Assembly: GCF_900113225.1 (NCBI RefSeq)
Contig: NZ_FOZE01000001.1
Location: 1,984,001 to 2,048,000, forward strand
From: Mitsuaria sp. PDC51
Lineage (GTDB): Bacteria > Pseudomonadota > Gammaproteobacteria > Burkholderiales > Burkholderiaceae_C
Direction of reading: 5' to 3'
DNA: 64,000 nt
Position 1 is the stretch's first letter. Every line of letters begins with the position of its first letter. The notes below the pieces were generated by a model. It did not search any database, was not told the DNA's origin, and was given only the letters and a program-made list of their open reading frames with translations. Shown in pieces: positions 35,832 to 45,193 of the stretch. Position numbers and translations under genes: made by a program.

Positions 35832-35892
35832 AATTGTCATCAAGTCTTTCCGCAGCCTGCCTCCCGGAAAGCCGAAGTCAGAAAGCCCAGCC

Positions 35893-36414
35893 ATGAGCCC
35901 CAACTTGCCGCCTCCCGCCGATTTCTACAGCGCCGACAGCTTCACCTCCGAGCCCAGCCTGGGCTGGCTGCTGCGCCAGATCAAGCAGTCGATGGTGCTG
36001 CAGGCCGACAAGATGCTGGGCCAGCACGACCTGACCCACGCCCAGTGGGCGCCGATGCTGCGCCTGCGCTTCAACGGCCCGATGTCCAGCGCGGCGCTCG
36101 CGCGTGAACTGGCGATGGACGGCGGCGCGATGACCCGCCTGCTGGACCGGCTCGAGGCGAAGAACCTGGTGCGCCGCGAGCGCTCGGTCGAGGACCGGCG
36201 CGTGGTGATGGTGTCGCTGACCGAGGTCGGCGTGAGCGCGATGGCGGCCGCGCCGGGCGTGCTGTCCAAGGTGTTCAACGATCACCTGGCCGGCTTCACC
36301 GACCACGAGTTCCGCACGCTGATCGGCCTGCTGCAGCGCGTCGTCGCCAACGGCCATGCGATCCGCGACGCGGGCCTGAGCTCCGAGACCTCGATCCTGG
36401 ACAAGGACGATTGA
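35893..36414 (+). CDS. MarR family transcriptional regulator of the efflux operon
   Basis: A 173-residue winged-helix protein: LGWLLRQIKQSMVLQADKML, THAQWAPMLRLRFNGPMSSAALARELAMDGGAMTRLLDRLEAKNLVRRERSVEDRRVVMVSLTEVG. This is the EmrR/MprA-like form: DNA-binding helix followed by the DRR wing. It opens the operon MarR-OMF-HlyD-MFS and probably represses it until a drug or phenolic ligand binds; two palindromes lie upstream. Gap to the next gene is 73 bases. Confidence 0.9.
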   Translation: MSPNLPPPADFYSADSFTSEPSLGWLLRQIKQSMVLQADKMLGQHDLTHAQWAPMLRLRFNGPMSSAALARELAMDGGAMTRLLDRLEAKNLVRRERSVEDRRVVMVSLTEVGVSAMAAAPGVLSKVFNDHLAGFTDHEFRTLIGLLQRVVANGHAIRDAGLSSETSILDKDD

Positions 36415-36487
36415 CCCGCACCTGTCGATGACGATCTCCCGCTGCTCTCTCCCCCTTCACAAGAACAACAGTCCCGAGGAACCCCCG

Positions 36488-37957
36488 ATGACCTCCCGAT
36501 CCCTTCATCGCACGACGCTGGCGCTGGCCATGGGCGCGGCGCTGCTGATGGTGCTCGCCGCCTGCGCGCCCATCCCCAAGCTGGCCGAGCCGGGCCGGCC
36601 GATCGACGGCGACGAGGCCGTCGCGCGCCTGGGCCTCGAGGCCGGCCCGGCCGAGGCGCTCGACGCGCAATGGTGGAAGGCCTTCCGCGATCCGCAGCTG
36701 GACGCGCTGGTCGACCAGGCGATCGCGAACTCGCCGACGCTGGCGCTGGCACGGGCCCGCATCGCCCGCGCCGCGGCGCTGACCGAGAACGCCGAGGCGG
36801 CCCGGCGGCCGGCGGCGGAACTCGAGGCCGACGCGACGCGCCAGCGCTTCAGCGAGCACGGCATCTACCCGCCGCCGCTGGCGGGCAGCGTGCAGACGCT
36901 GGCCAACATCCAGGCCGGCCTGAGCTACGAATTCGACTTCTTCGGCAAGCACGATGCCGCGCTGCAGGCGGCGCTGGGCCAGCAGCGCGCCGCCGAGGCC
37001 GACGCGGCCGCCGCGCGGCTGAGCGTGTCCAACGCCGTCGCCAAGGCCTACGTCGCGCTGGCCCGCAGCCAGGCGCAAGGCCGCCTGCTGGAGCAGCAGA
37101 AGGCCTTGCGCGACCAGAGCCTGGACCTGGTGCGCCAGCGCAGCGCCGCCGGGCTGGACAACGGCCAGGACCTGCGCGTGGCCGAAGCGCCGCTGCCCGA
37201 CATCCAGCGCCAGCAGGTCGTGCTGCGCGAGCAGCAGGCGCTGTTGCGTCACCAGATCGCCGCGTTGACGGGGCAGGGGCCGACGGCCACCGCGTCGCTG
37301 GATGCGGCGCTGCCGGGCGCGCTCGACTGGCGCCAGGCGCCGCATCTGGATCTGCTGGGCCGCCGCCCGGACCTGGCCGCCGCGCGCGCCCGGGTCGAGG
37401 CCACCGCCCAGGACATCCGCGTCGCACGCGCGCAGTTCTATCCGAGCGTCAGCCTCACGGCCTTCGTCGGCCTGAACTCGATCGGGCTGGACGATCTCTT
37501 CAAGAGCGGCAGCCGCCAGTACGGCGCCGGCCCGGCGCTGCACCTGCCGCTGTTCGACAGCGGCCGGCTGCGCGCCAACCTGCGCGGCAGCGCTGCCGAG
37601 CAGGACGCCGCCATCGCCAGCTACAACGCCGCCGTGCTGGACGCGGTGCGCGACGCCAGCGACCAGGTCACGACGCTGGATTCCCTGCGCCTGCAGGGCG
37701 CGCAGCAGGACGCGCTGGTGGCCAACGCCGACAGCCAGGCCGCGCTGGCCGAGCAACGCCATCGCGCCGGCCTGACCGGTCGCCTGGCGCTGCTGACCGC
37801 GCAGCAGAACCAGCTGCTGCAGCAGCGCGGCCGCATCGACCTGCAGGCGCTGACCGTCGACGCGCAGATCAACCTGATGCGCGCGCTGGGCGGCGGTTAC
37901 AGCGAACCCCGCCGCGCCGAGGCGCCCGCGCCGACCGCGCCGGCCGGGCGCGGCTGA
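36488..37957 (+). CDS. Outer-membrane efflux lipoprotein (NodT/OprM family)
   Basis: A 489-residue lipoprotein with signal MVLAACAPIP (lipobox LAAC) and the two OEP repeats of long helices: AQWWKAFRDPQLDALVDQAIANSPTLALARARI, FDFFGKHDAALQAAL, LLGRRPDLAAARARVEATAQDIRVARAQFYPSVSLTAFVGL and LHLPLFDSGRLRANL. These are NodT signatures. It forms the trimeric exit duct for the EmrAB-like pump encoded next. The ATG at 36488 starts the signal peptide. Confidence 0.92.
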   Translation: MTSRSLHRTTLALAMGAALLMVLAACAPIPKLAEPGRPIDGDEAVARLGLEAGPAEALDAQWWKAFRDPQLDALVDQAIANSPTLALARARIARAAALTENAEAARRPAAELEADATRQRFSEHGIYPPPLAGSVQTLANIQAGLSYEFDFFGKHDAALQAALGQQRAAEADAAAARLSVSNAVAKAYVALARSQAQGRLLEQQKALRDQSLDLVRQRSAAGLDNGQDLRVAEAPLPDIQRQQVVLREQQALLRHQIAALTGQGPTATASLDAALPGALDWRQAPHLDLLGRRPDLAAARARVEATAQDIRVARAQFYPSVSLTAFVGLNSIGLDDLFKSGSRQYGAGPALHLPLFDSGRLRANLRGSAAEQDAAIASYNAAVLDAVRDASDQVTTLDSLRLQGAQQDALVANADSQAALAEQRHRAGLTGRLALLTAQQNQLLQQRGRIDLQALTVDAQINLMRALGGGYSEPRRAEAPAPTAPAGRG

Positions 37958-38083
37958 CGCCCGTCCCGCCAGGACGCTTCCGCAGGCAGCAACCGAACCC
38001 GCATCCGGACGCCGGCAGCCCGTGCCGCCAGCCTTCCTCCGACTTCCGCGCCCTTCGCGCAACGACATTCCGCAGAGCACACC

Positions 38084-39349
38084 ATGAGCGCAACGCCCCC
38101 GAACAACACGCAAGCTCCCGCCAAGAACGGCGCCCGCAAGAAGGGCCTGACCGTCATCGCCGCCGCCGTCATCGTCGCCGGCCTGGTCTATGGCGGTTAT
38201 GAATGGATCGTCGGCCGCCGCTACGAGACGACCGACAACGCCTACGTGCAGGCCAACGTCGTGCAGATCACGCCGCTGGTGGGCGGCACCGTCCGCGCCG
38301 TCTATGCCGACGACACCGACTTCGTGAAGGCCGGCCAGAAGCTGGTCAGCCTGGACCCGGTCGATGCGCGTGTCGCGCTGGAGCAGGCGCAGGCGCAGCT
38401 GGCCCAGACGGTCCGCGAGGTCCGCACCCTGTATGCCAACAACAGCGGCCTGGAAGCGCAGGTCAAGGTGCGCGAGGCCGACCTCAAGCGCGTCGCCTCC
38501 GACATGGAGCGCCTGCAGGCCGACGTCGCTCGCCGCCAGCCGCTGATCGCCACCGGCGCGGTCGGCAAGGAAGAGCTGGAGCATGCCCAGTCGCAGCTGA
38601 CCGCCGCCCGCGCGCAGGCCGCGGCCGCGCAATCGGCGTTGCAGGCCGCGAAGGACCAGCTGGCTTCCAACCAGGTGCTGACCGACGGGGTCAAGGTCGA
38701 GGACCATCCCAACGTGCTGCGCGCCGCCGCCCGCCTGCGCGAGAGCTACCTGGCGCTGCAGCGCGCCGAGCTGATCGCGCCGGTGGACGGCTGGGTCGCG
38801 CGCCGCTCGGTGCAGCTGGGCCAGCGCGTGGCCGCCGGCGCGCCGCTGATGGCGGTGGTCGGCCTGCAGCAGGTCTGGGTCGACGCCAACTTCAAGGAAA
38901 GCCAGCTGGCCAAGCTGCGCATCGGCCAGAAGGCGACGCTGGAGGCGGACGTCTACGGCAAGAAGACCGAGTACCACGGCACGGTCCAGGGCCTGGGCGC
39001 CGGCACGGGCGCGGCCTTCGCGCTGCTGCCGGCGCAGAACGCCACCGGCAACTGGATCAAGGTGGTGCAGCGCGTGCCGGTGCGCATCGCGCTGGATCCG
39101 AAGGAAGTGCAGGAGCACCCGCTGCGCGTGGGCCTGTCGATGGACGTGCAGGTCGACGTCCGTGAGCAGGGCGGCCAGATGCTGGCCGCCGCGACCGGCG
39201 CCAGCGCGCCGCGGCTGCAGACGACGATCTTCGATGCGCAGGAGAAGGCCGCCGACGAGCAGGTGAACCGCATCATCGCGGCCAACCTCGGCAAGGCGGC
39301 TGCCGCCAGGACCTCGACCTCGGCCTCGACCACCACGCGCGTGCAATGA
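38084..39349 (+). CDS. emrA: HlyD/EmrA-type membrane fusion protein
   Basis: A 421-residue adaptor: one N-terminal helix (about 21-41, LTVIAAAVIVAGLVYGGYEW), RYETTDNAYVQANVVQITPLVGGTVRAVYADDTDFVKAGQKL (biotinyl-lipoyl fold), a long coiled-coil (about 90-205) and the beta-barrel with LIAPVDGWVARRSVQLGQRV, WVDANFKESQLAKLRIGQ. The pattern is EmrA. It links the inner-membrane MFS pump to the NodT protein. The stop overlaps the next start by 4 bases (ATGA). The 126-base gap before it shows nothing notable. Confidence 0.92.
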   Translation: MSATPPNNTQAPAKNGARKKGLTVIAAAVIVAGLVYGGYEWIVGRRYETTDNAYVQANVVQITPLVGGTVRAVYADDTDFVKAGQKLVSLDPVDARVALEQAQAQLAQTVREVRTLYANNSGLEAQVKVREADLKRVASDMERLQADVARRQPLIATGAVGKEELEHAQSQLTAARAQAAAAQSALQAAKDQLASNQVLTDGVKVEDHPNVLRAAARLRESYLALQRAELIAPVDGWVARRSVQLGQRVAAGAPLMAVVGLQQVWVDANFKESQLAKLRIGQKATLEADVYGKKTEYHGTVQGLGAGTGAAFALLPAQNATGNWIKVVQRVPVRIALDPKEVQEHPLRVGLSMDVQVDVREQGGQMLAAATGASAPRLQTTIFDAQEKAADEQVNRIIAANLGKAAAARTSTSASTTTRVQ

Positions 39350-40950
39350 GCAATTCCACTTCCATGGATGCGGCACCGGCGCCCGTGCCGTCCGCCGCAC
39401 CGGTCGCGCCGGCCGCGCCGCCGCCGCTGACCGGCACGGCCCTGGTGCTGGGCACGATCTCGCTGTCGCTGGCGACCTTCATGAATGTGCTGGACTCGTC
39501 CATCGCGAACGTGTCGCTGCCGGCCATCGCGGGCGATCTGGGCGTGAGCCCGGTGCAGGGCACCTGGGTGATCACGAGCTTCGGCGTGGCCAACGCGATC
39601 TCGGTGCCGCTGACCGGCTGGCTGACCCAGCGCTTCGGCGCGGTGCGGCTGTTCACGATGAGCGTGCTGCTGTTCGTGCTGGCGTCCTGGCTGTGCGGCT
39701 TCGCCCATTCGCTGGAGATGCTGGTGGCGGCGCGGGTGTTTCAGGGGCTGGTGGCCGGGCCGATGATCCCGCTGTCGCAGACGCTGCTGCTGGCGAGTTA
39801 CCCCAAGCACAAGGCGGGCACGGCGCTGGCGCTGTGGGGGATGACGACGCTGGTGGCGCCGGTGGTGGGGCCGCTGCTGGGCGGCTGGATCACCGACAAC
39901 GTCACCTGGCCGTGGATCTTCTACATCAACGTCCCGGTCGGCCTGTTCGCGGCCGGCCTGACCTGGAGCATCTACCGGACCCGCGAGACGCCGGTGAAGA
40001 AGCTGCCGATCGACACCATCGGGCTGGCCCTGCTGGTGCTGTGGGTCGGCTCGCTGCAGGTGATGCTCGACAAGGGCAAGGAGCTCGACTGGTTCGCGTC
40101 GAACCAGATCGTCGCGTTGGCCGTGATCGCGGTCGTGGGCCTGGCGGTGTTCATCGTCTGGGAGCTGACCGACGACCATCCGGTGGTGGACCTGCGGCTC
40201 TTCGCGCGGCGCAACTTCCTGTTCGGCGCCTCGGTGCTGTCGATCGCCTACGGCCTGTTCTTCGGCAACGTCGTGCTGCTGCCGCTGTGGCTGCAGCAGC
40301 ACATGGGCTACACCGCCACGGCCGCGGGCTTCGCGCTGGCGCCGGTGGGCGTGCTGGCGATCCTGCTGTCGCCGGTGGTGGGGCGCAAGGTGTCGACGTG
40401 GGACCCGCGCGCGATGGCGAGCTTCGCGTTCGTCGTGTTCGCGATCGTGCTGTTCATGCGCTCCAAGTTCACGACCGACACCGACCTGGCCGCCATCATG
40501 GTGCCCACCATCCTGCAAGGCGGGGCGCTGGCCTTCTTCTTCATCCCGCTGACGACGCTGACGCTGTCAGGTATCACGCCGGAGCGGATCGCCGCGGCGG
40601 CGGGCCTGTCCAACTTCGTCCGGATCACGGCGGGGGCGATGGGGACGTCGATCTCCACGACCCTGTGGGAGAACCGCGCGACGCTGCACCACCATCACCT
40701 GGCGGAGCGCCTGGCGCTGGGCGACGTGCCGGAGACCCAGGCGATCGAGACCTTGCAGCGCCAGGGCTTCAGCCATGACCAGGCGCTGGCCTACCTGAAC
40801 CGGCTGGTCGACCAGCAGGCCTTCACCCGGGCGGCGGACGACATCTTCCTGGCCTCGGCGATCCTGTTCCTGGTGCTGATCGCCTTCGTCTGGCTGACCA
40901 AGCGCCCGCCGAAGATGGGCGCGCCGGTGGACGCGGGCGGGGCGCACTGA
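39346..40950 (+). CDS. emrB: MFS drug/proton antiporter, DHA2 (EmrB) family
   Basis: A 534-residue inner-membrane transporter with 14 predicted helices. Signatures: LATFMNVLDSSIANVSLPAIAGDLGVSPVQGTWVITSFGVANAI (helix 1 and the DHA2 start), LTQRFGAVRLFTMSVLLFVLASWLCGFA, RVFQGLVAGPMIPLSQTLLL (motif C region) and the EmrB-like NYVDPVSLWL-equivalent cytosolic end. It exports hydrophobic compounds using protons, together with the adjacent EmrA-like and NodT-like proteins as a tripartite pump. Substrate unknown. It is the last gene of the operon. Confidence 0.92.
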   Translation: MSNSTSMDAAPAPVPSAAPVAPAAPPPLTGTALVLGTISLSLATFMNVLDSSIANVSLPAIAGDLGVSPVQGTWVITSFGVANAISVPLTGWLTQRFGAVRLFTMSVLLFVLASWLCGFAHSLEMLVAARVFQGLVAGPMIPLSQTLLLASYPKHKAGTALALWGMTTLVAPVVGPLLGGWITDNVTWPWIFYINVPVGLFAAGLTWSIYRTRETPVKKLPIDTIGLALLVLWVGSLQVMLDKGKELDWFASNQIVALAVIAVVGLAVFIVWELTDDHPVVDLRLFARRNFLFGASVLSIAYGLFFGNVVLLPLWLQQHMGYTATAAGFALAPVGVLAILLSPVVGRKVSTWDPRAMASFAFVVFAIVLFMRSKFTTDTDLAAIMVPTILQGGALAFFFIPLTTLTLSGITPERIAAAAGLSNFVRITAGAMGTSISTTLWENRATLHHHHLAERLALGDVPETQAIETLQRQGFSHDQALAYLNRLVDQQAFTRAADDIFLASAILFLVLIAFVWLTKRPPKMGAPVDAGGAH

Positions 40951-40992
40951 GCGCCAGCGGCCTCACGCCCACCAGCGAACTTCAGTGGCGGT

Positions 40993-41406
40993 TCACGCCT
41001 TCGACGACGCCAGGTCCAGGCAGTAGGCGATGAGCTCGTCGAGCTCGCTGGACTTGTCGAAGACCCGGTCGGCGCCGAGCTGCTCGCAGCGCTGGCGCAT
41101 GTCGACGGTGGCGTAGTTGGTCAGCACGATCAGCTTGGCCTCGGGCTGCAGCAGCCGGGCCTTGGGCAGCAGCGACATGCCCGAGCCCCGCTTGAGGAAC
41201 AGGTCGATGATCAGCAGGTCGCAGGGGACCGCCTCGTCATGCAGCCAGCGCAGCGCGGCGGCCTCGTCCTCGGCCTGGCCGACGACGGCCAGGTCCAGCA
41301 TCTCCTGCAGCGTCGCCACGAGGTTCTCGCGGATGAGCGGGCTGTCCTCGACCAGGAAACAGTTCAGCGTGCCGGGCGTCGGATCGATGACGGGAACGGT
41401 GGACAT
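40993..41406 (-). CDS. Single-domain response regulator (CheY-like)
   Basis: A 137-residue receiver domain only: CFLVEDSPLIRENLVATLQ (acidic pocket), phospho-acceptor Asp in CDLLIIDLFLKRGSGMSLL, VLTNYAT (Thr/Asn switch) and RVFDKSSE (Lys). No output domain, so it would act by protein contact or in a phosphorelay. The ATG at 41406 has a GATAAT -10-like element at 41437-41432 on this strand. It sits between the efflux operon end and the AsmA gene, and no kinase is adjacent. Confidence 0.85.
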   Translation of the reverse strand: MSTVPVIDPTPGTLNCFLVEDSPLIRENLVATLQEMLDLAVVGQAEDEAAALRWLHDEAVPCDLLIIDLFLKRGSGMSLLPKARLLQPEAKLIVLTNYATVDMRQRCEQLGADRVFDKSSELDELIAYCLDLASSKA

Positions 41407-41435
41407 GGGCGTGGGCAGATGGGAGGCGCCCATTA

Positions 41436-43724
41436 TCACGATCCCGGCCTCCGCTTCGACACGGGCGCCAGCCGGGCGTTGCATTCGGACAGCGCGCGCA
41501 GGCTTTCATCGTCCGGGTCCTCGCCCAGGTCGATCAGCGGCACGATCGCCGCCAGCGGCGCCACGGCCACGCCCAGCACCGCCGCCGGCACGAGCTTGCG
41601 CAGCAGCGGGGCCTTCTGAAGGCTGAGCCGCGGATCGCCCAATGTCCCCTGGATGTTCAAGGGCGTGCGCAGCGTCAGCGGGCTCTTGTCCTTGGGATCG
41701 ACCTTGGCGACCAGGTTCAGCCGCTCGGTGGCCAGCGACATGTCGCCGTCGACCAGCACCACCGAATCCTTGGTGTCCACGACCATCGGCCGCGGCGTCA
41801 CCATGCCGTCCTTGACCCGCAGATCGGCGACGCCGCAGTTCACCTGCAGGGCGTCGTCACCGCGCACCAGCAGGCCCAGGCCCTGCGCGATGTCGATACC
41901 GGCAGCCTCGACGATCAAGTGCGACACCGTGCCATCGGTCCAGTACAGCACCATGCGGCCGTCGGCGCTGGCCAGCAGCTCCGCCGTCGAGCGCCCGACG
42001 CCATCCAGCGCGATGCGTCCGCCCATCACGCCGGTCACCCAGCGCTGTCCGTTCTTGCGCTCCAGGTTCAGCCACTGCTCCAGATGCACGCCGCTGACAC
42101 GCAACCGCGCCTGCCACCGGGCCTTGGGCTCGCGGCCGTCCAGGCGCATCAGGCCGGCGACCTGGCCGCGCGCCACGCGGGCGTCGATGTCGCGCAGCTC
42201 CAGCACGCCGTCCTTCAGCACGATGCGGGCGTTCAGCGGCTCGGCCGCCTGCAGCAGGGCCGAGCCGGACTCGAAGCGCGCGAGCTTCACGTTCACGTTG
42301 GCGTTCATCGCGCGCAGCGAGGGCAGGTCGAACTGCTTGTCCGGCAGCACGCGCGACGCGGCCCTTTTCGCCCGCGGGGCGCCCGGCTCGGCCGGCACGC
42401 CGACGGCCGGGCCCAGGTCGGCCAGCCAGAGCTCGCGGCCGCGCAGCTCGCCGGTCAGCGTCGGCACGGCGTTCTCGGGCTTGTCGTACTGGAATTCACC
42501 GCTGAGCTGGCTCTTGCCGATCGTGGCCTGCCGCACTGCGGTGGTCCAGCGCGTGCCCTCGCGGGTAAGCCGCCCGCGCATCGAGAAGGCCGGCGTGGTC
42601 GGCAGCGTGACGCCCAGCGGCTCGCCGACCGCGGCCAGCGACGGGCCGCTGAGGGTGTAGTCGCCCGCCAGCCCCTGGCTGACGAGCAGGTCGCGCACCT
42701 CGCCGTCGAAACTCAGCCGCGCCTGCCCGATGTTGCCGCGCAGCGTGACCGGCACGGCCGGCGCGTTCGGGTCGGAGGAGAGCCAGGGCAGCGCCGAGCC
42801 GGTCTGCAGGGAGGCCTTGATCGGCAGGTCGCGGAAGTGGCCCTCGGCATGGGCCGTCACCCCATAGCGGCCGCCTTCGCCGGGGCCCGGCTCGCCAGCG
42901 GGCGCGGACGCTCCCTTGGGCTTGCCCGCGACGCGCTCGCCGAAGTCGACCGCCAGGCGCGTGCCCGACGCCGCGGCGCTGGCCGCGCGGGCGGCCACGC
43001 CGGGCGGCGAGTCCGGCGACGCGCGTCGGGCGGTCGCGCCCGAGGCCCCGGCGCCTGCGGCGCTGGCGGCCTGCTCCGCCGTCGTCCAGGTCTCGCGCAG
43101 CGCGAAGCGTGCGAGCAGCGAGAGCCGCTGGATCTTGTCGTCCACCAGCGCCGTGCCCTGGCGGACCTCCAGCAGGTCGAAGTGGATGCCGTCGACGCGG
43201 GGGCGTTTTCGCACCTGGGTGTCGCTCGGCGGTTGATCGCCGAACTGCCAGCTGGCGCGACCTTCGACATCGCGTTCCAGCCGCAGCGCCAGCTCGCCGG
43301 CCCGCAGCGCCTTCACGCGCAAGGCCTGGCCCTCATGGCGCAGGGCGAGCAGGTCGCTGTAGCGCAGCGTGAGGGCGGCATCCTGCGCCTGCAGCGTGGG
43401 GCCGCCCAGCGTGCTCCAGCTCGGACCGGCGACGGTGACGCTGTGCGCCCGCAGCCGCAGGTGCCCGATCAGCCGCAGTTGCCAGTCCTGGCCCTCGACG
43501 CCGTCGAAGCGCACCTGACGGTCCAGCTTCTGGCTCAGCCATTGCTCCGCCGGACGGCGCAGGAAGGGCCAGCCCAGCCATTCGCAGACGCCGATGGCCA
43601 CCAGCAGCATCGCCAGCAGCGTGAGCAGGCCCATCGCCCACCCGTGCCGGTGCCGATGTCGTCGAGGGGCCGGTCCCGGCGGCATGCCGCCCGGTTCGCC
43701 CGCGGGCGCGTCCTTCACCACCAT
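41436..43724 (-). CDS. AsmA family protein
   Basis: A 762-residue protein with a single N-terminal membrane helix (about 30-50, GLLTLLAMLLVAIGVCEW), then a very long periplasmic beta-groove region. The AsmA C-terminal domain is seen in VLELRDIDARVARGQVAGLMRLDG, GGRIALDGVGRSTAELLASADGRMVLYWTDG and LRTPLNIQGTLGDPRLSLQK. Proteins of this class are proposed to carry phospholipid towards the outer membrane. It overlaps by 10 bases the end of the upstream phospholipase-D-like cardiolipin synthase gene on the same strand, so phospholipid synthesis and transfer are linked in one operon. Confidence 0.88.
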   Translation of the reverse strand: MVVKDAPAGEPGGMPPGPAPRRHRHRHGWAMGLLTLLAMLLVAIGVCEWLGWPFLRRPAEQWLSQKLDRQVRFDGVEGQDWQLRLIGHLRLRAHSVTVAGPSWSTLGGPTLQAQDAALTLRYSDLLALRHEGQALRVKALRAGELALRLERDVEGRASWQFGDQPPSDTQVRKRPRVDGIHFDLLEVRQGTALVDDKIQRLSLLARFALRETWTTAEQAASAAGAGASGATARRASPDSPPGVAARAASAAASGTRLAVDFGERVAGKPKGASAPAGEPGPGEGGRYGVTAHAEGHFRDLPIKASLQTGSALPWLSSDPNAPAVPVTLRGNIGQARLSFDGEVRDLLVSQGLAGDYTLSGPSLAAVGEPLGVTLPTTPAFSMRGRLTREGTRWTTAVRQATIGKSQLSGEFQYDKPENAVPTLTGELRGRELWLADLGPAVGVPAEPGAPRAKRAASRVLPDKQFDLPSLRAMNANVNVKLARFESGSALLQAAEPLNARIVLKDGVLELRDIDARVARGQVAGLMRLDGREPKARWQARLRVSGVHLEQWLNLERKNGQRWVTGVMGGRIALDGVGRSTAELLASADGRMVLYWTDGTVSHLIVEAAGIDIAQGLGLLVRGDDALQVNCGVADLRVKDGMVTPRPMVVDTKDSVVLVDGDMSLATERLNLVAKVDPKDKSPLTLRTPLNIQGTLGDPRLSLQKAPLLRKLVPAAVLGVAVAPLAAIVPLIDLGEDPDDESLRALSECNARLAPVSKRRPGS

Positions 43725-45190
43725 TGTTCAAACATCCTCGAGAAGAATTCCTTGCCGCGCTGCCAGACGCCGCGGTCCTGCCAGCGTCGCAGGTCGATGG
43801 CCTGCGATGCGGCGCGGTCGCGCTCGAACATGCGGGTCATCGCGTCGCCGAAGTCCTCGCCCAGCACGACGGCGTTGACCTCGTTGTTGTAGACGAAGCT
43901 GCGCCAGTCCATGTTGCTGGAGCCGACGGTGGAGACGACGCCGTCGATCACCGCGGTCTTGGCGTGCAGCACCGCCTCCTGCAATTCATGGATGCGGACG
44001 CCGGACTTCAGCAGCCGCTCGTAATGGCTGCGGCCGGCGTGCATGACCGGCGAGAAGTCGCTGCGCGAGGGCAGGATCAGCTGCACGTCGACGCCGCGGT
44101 CGGCGGCCTGGCACAGCGCGTCGACCATGTCCTGGCCAGGCGCGAAGTAGGCCATCGTCAGGTACACGCTGCGCTGCGCCGCGCGGATGCTGCCCAGCAG
44201 CAGCGTGTAGATGCGGTTCTCGGTGTCCTGCGGCGTCGACGGGATCACTCGCATCAACTGGCGGCCGGGCGGCGGACCGGCCGGCGGCTCGATCGCGGTG
44301 ACCGTGCCCTGGCATTGCTGCTGCGCCCAGACCTCGCGGAACATCGTGTGCAGCGCCCGCGTCGCCGGGCCGCGCACCTGGATCATGGTGTCGCGCCAGC
44401 CGTTGTCGCCGGCCTTGCCCTCCTTGCCGGCCTCGCCGTCGGCGCCGCTGGCAGCCGCCGCCGGCCGGGGCGGCGGCGACGAGCCCCGGCTGCCAAAGCC
44501 GCCCGAGCCGGAGGAGTAGACCGCGCTGATGTTGATGCCGCCGGTGAAGCCGGTCTCGCCGTCGACGACCAGGATCTTGCGGTGATCGCGGTGGGTGATC
44601 TTGTGATACCGCGCGCGCTTGAGCGGGTTGACCGGATTGAAGGCGCAGACGGCGATGCCGCCCTGGCGCATGCGGTCGAAGTAGGCGTCCTGCGTGCCCA
44701 TCGAGCCGATGGCGTCGTACATCAGCGCGACCTCGACGCCCTGCGCCCGGCGCTGCAGCAGCAGGTCGGCCAGGCGCTGCGAGACGTCGGCGTCCTCGAT
44801 GATGTAGCTCTCCAGCACGATCTGCCGGCGCGCCTGGCCGATGGCCGCGAACATCGCGGCGAAGGTGGCCGGCCCGTCGACCAGCAGCGACGCTTCGTTG
44901 CCCGCGTAGAGGTCGACATCGCCGAACGAGGACATGGCGGCGATCTGCCGCTTGAGCAGCTCGGCCTTGCCCTGGGCGGCGGCCGCGCGCAGCGCCTGCT
45001 CGCGGCTGGCCTGGTTCATCGGACCGCGCGGCCCGACGACGTCCACCTGCGCGGCGACCCGCGTCAGCGCGGGCGCCGACGCCGGCGGTTCGGGGACGCG
45101 GCCGTTGACCGGCGGACGCGGCGTGCTGCAGGCGACGAGGCCGAAGCTCGCGCCGAGCACCAGCAGCAGGGCCGCGACGCGCCGGCGCAT
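43715..45190 (-). CDS. Phospholipase-D-family cardiolipin synthase, lipoprotein-like
   Basis: A 491-residue protein with two HKD motifs: HRDHRKILVVDGETGFTGG and HAKTAVIDGVVSTVGSSNMD, typical of cardiolipin synthases such as ClsB/ClsC. The N-terminus has a signal with lipobox LVAC-ST instead of membrane helices. A proline/glycine-rich insert (about 235-260) separates the halves. It likely joins phosphatidyl groups to make cardiolipin, or hydrolyses phospholipids. It overlaps the AsmA gene, and begins 3 bases after the ferritin-like gene ends, so all three probably form one operon. Confidence 0.88.
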   Translation of the reverse strand: MRRRVAALLLVLGASFGLVACSTPRPPVNGRVPEPPASAPALTRVAAQVDVVGPRGPMNQASREQALRAAAAQGKAELLKRQIAAMSSFGDVDLYAGNEASLLVDGPATFAAMFAAIGQARRQIVLESYIIEDADVSQRLADLLLQRRAQGVEVALMYDAIGSMGTQDAYFDRMRQGGIAVCAFNPVNPLKRARYHKITHRDHRKILVVDGETGFTGGINISAVYSSGSGGFGSRGSSPPPRPAAAASGADGEAGKEGKAGDNGWRDTMIQVRGPATRALHTMFREVWAQQQCQGTVTAIEPPAGPPPGRQLMRVIPSTPQDTENRIYTLLLGSIRAAQRSVYLTMAYFAPGQDMVDALCQAADRGVDVQLILPSRSDFSPVMHAGRSHYERLLKSGVRIHELQEAVLHAKTAVIDGVVSTVGSSNMDWRSFVYNNEVNAVVLGEDFGDAMTRMFERDRAASQAIDLRRWQDRGVWQRGKEFFSRMFEQWW

Positions 45191-45193
45191 CGC

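Noticed and set aside
33720-36107. Long plus-strand open frame (795 codons) over the ABC exporter
   Set aside because: Low-complexity His/Arg/Gln composition and antisense to an evident ABC transporter gene.
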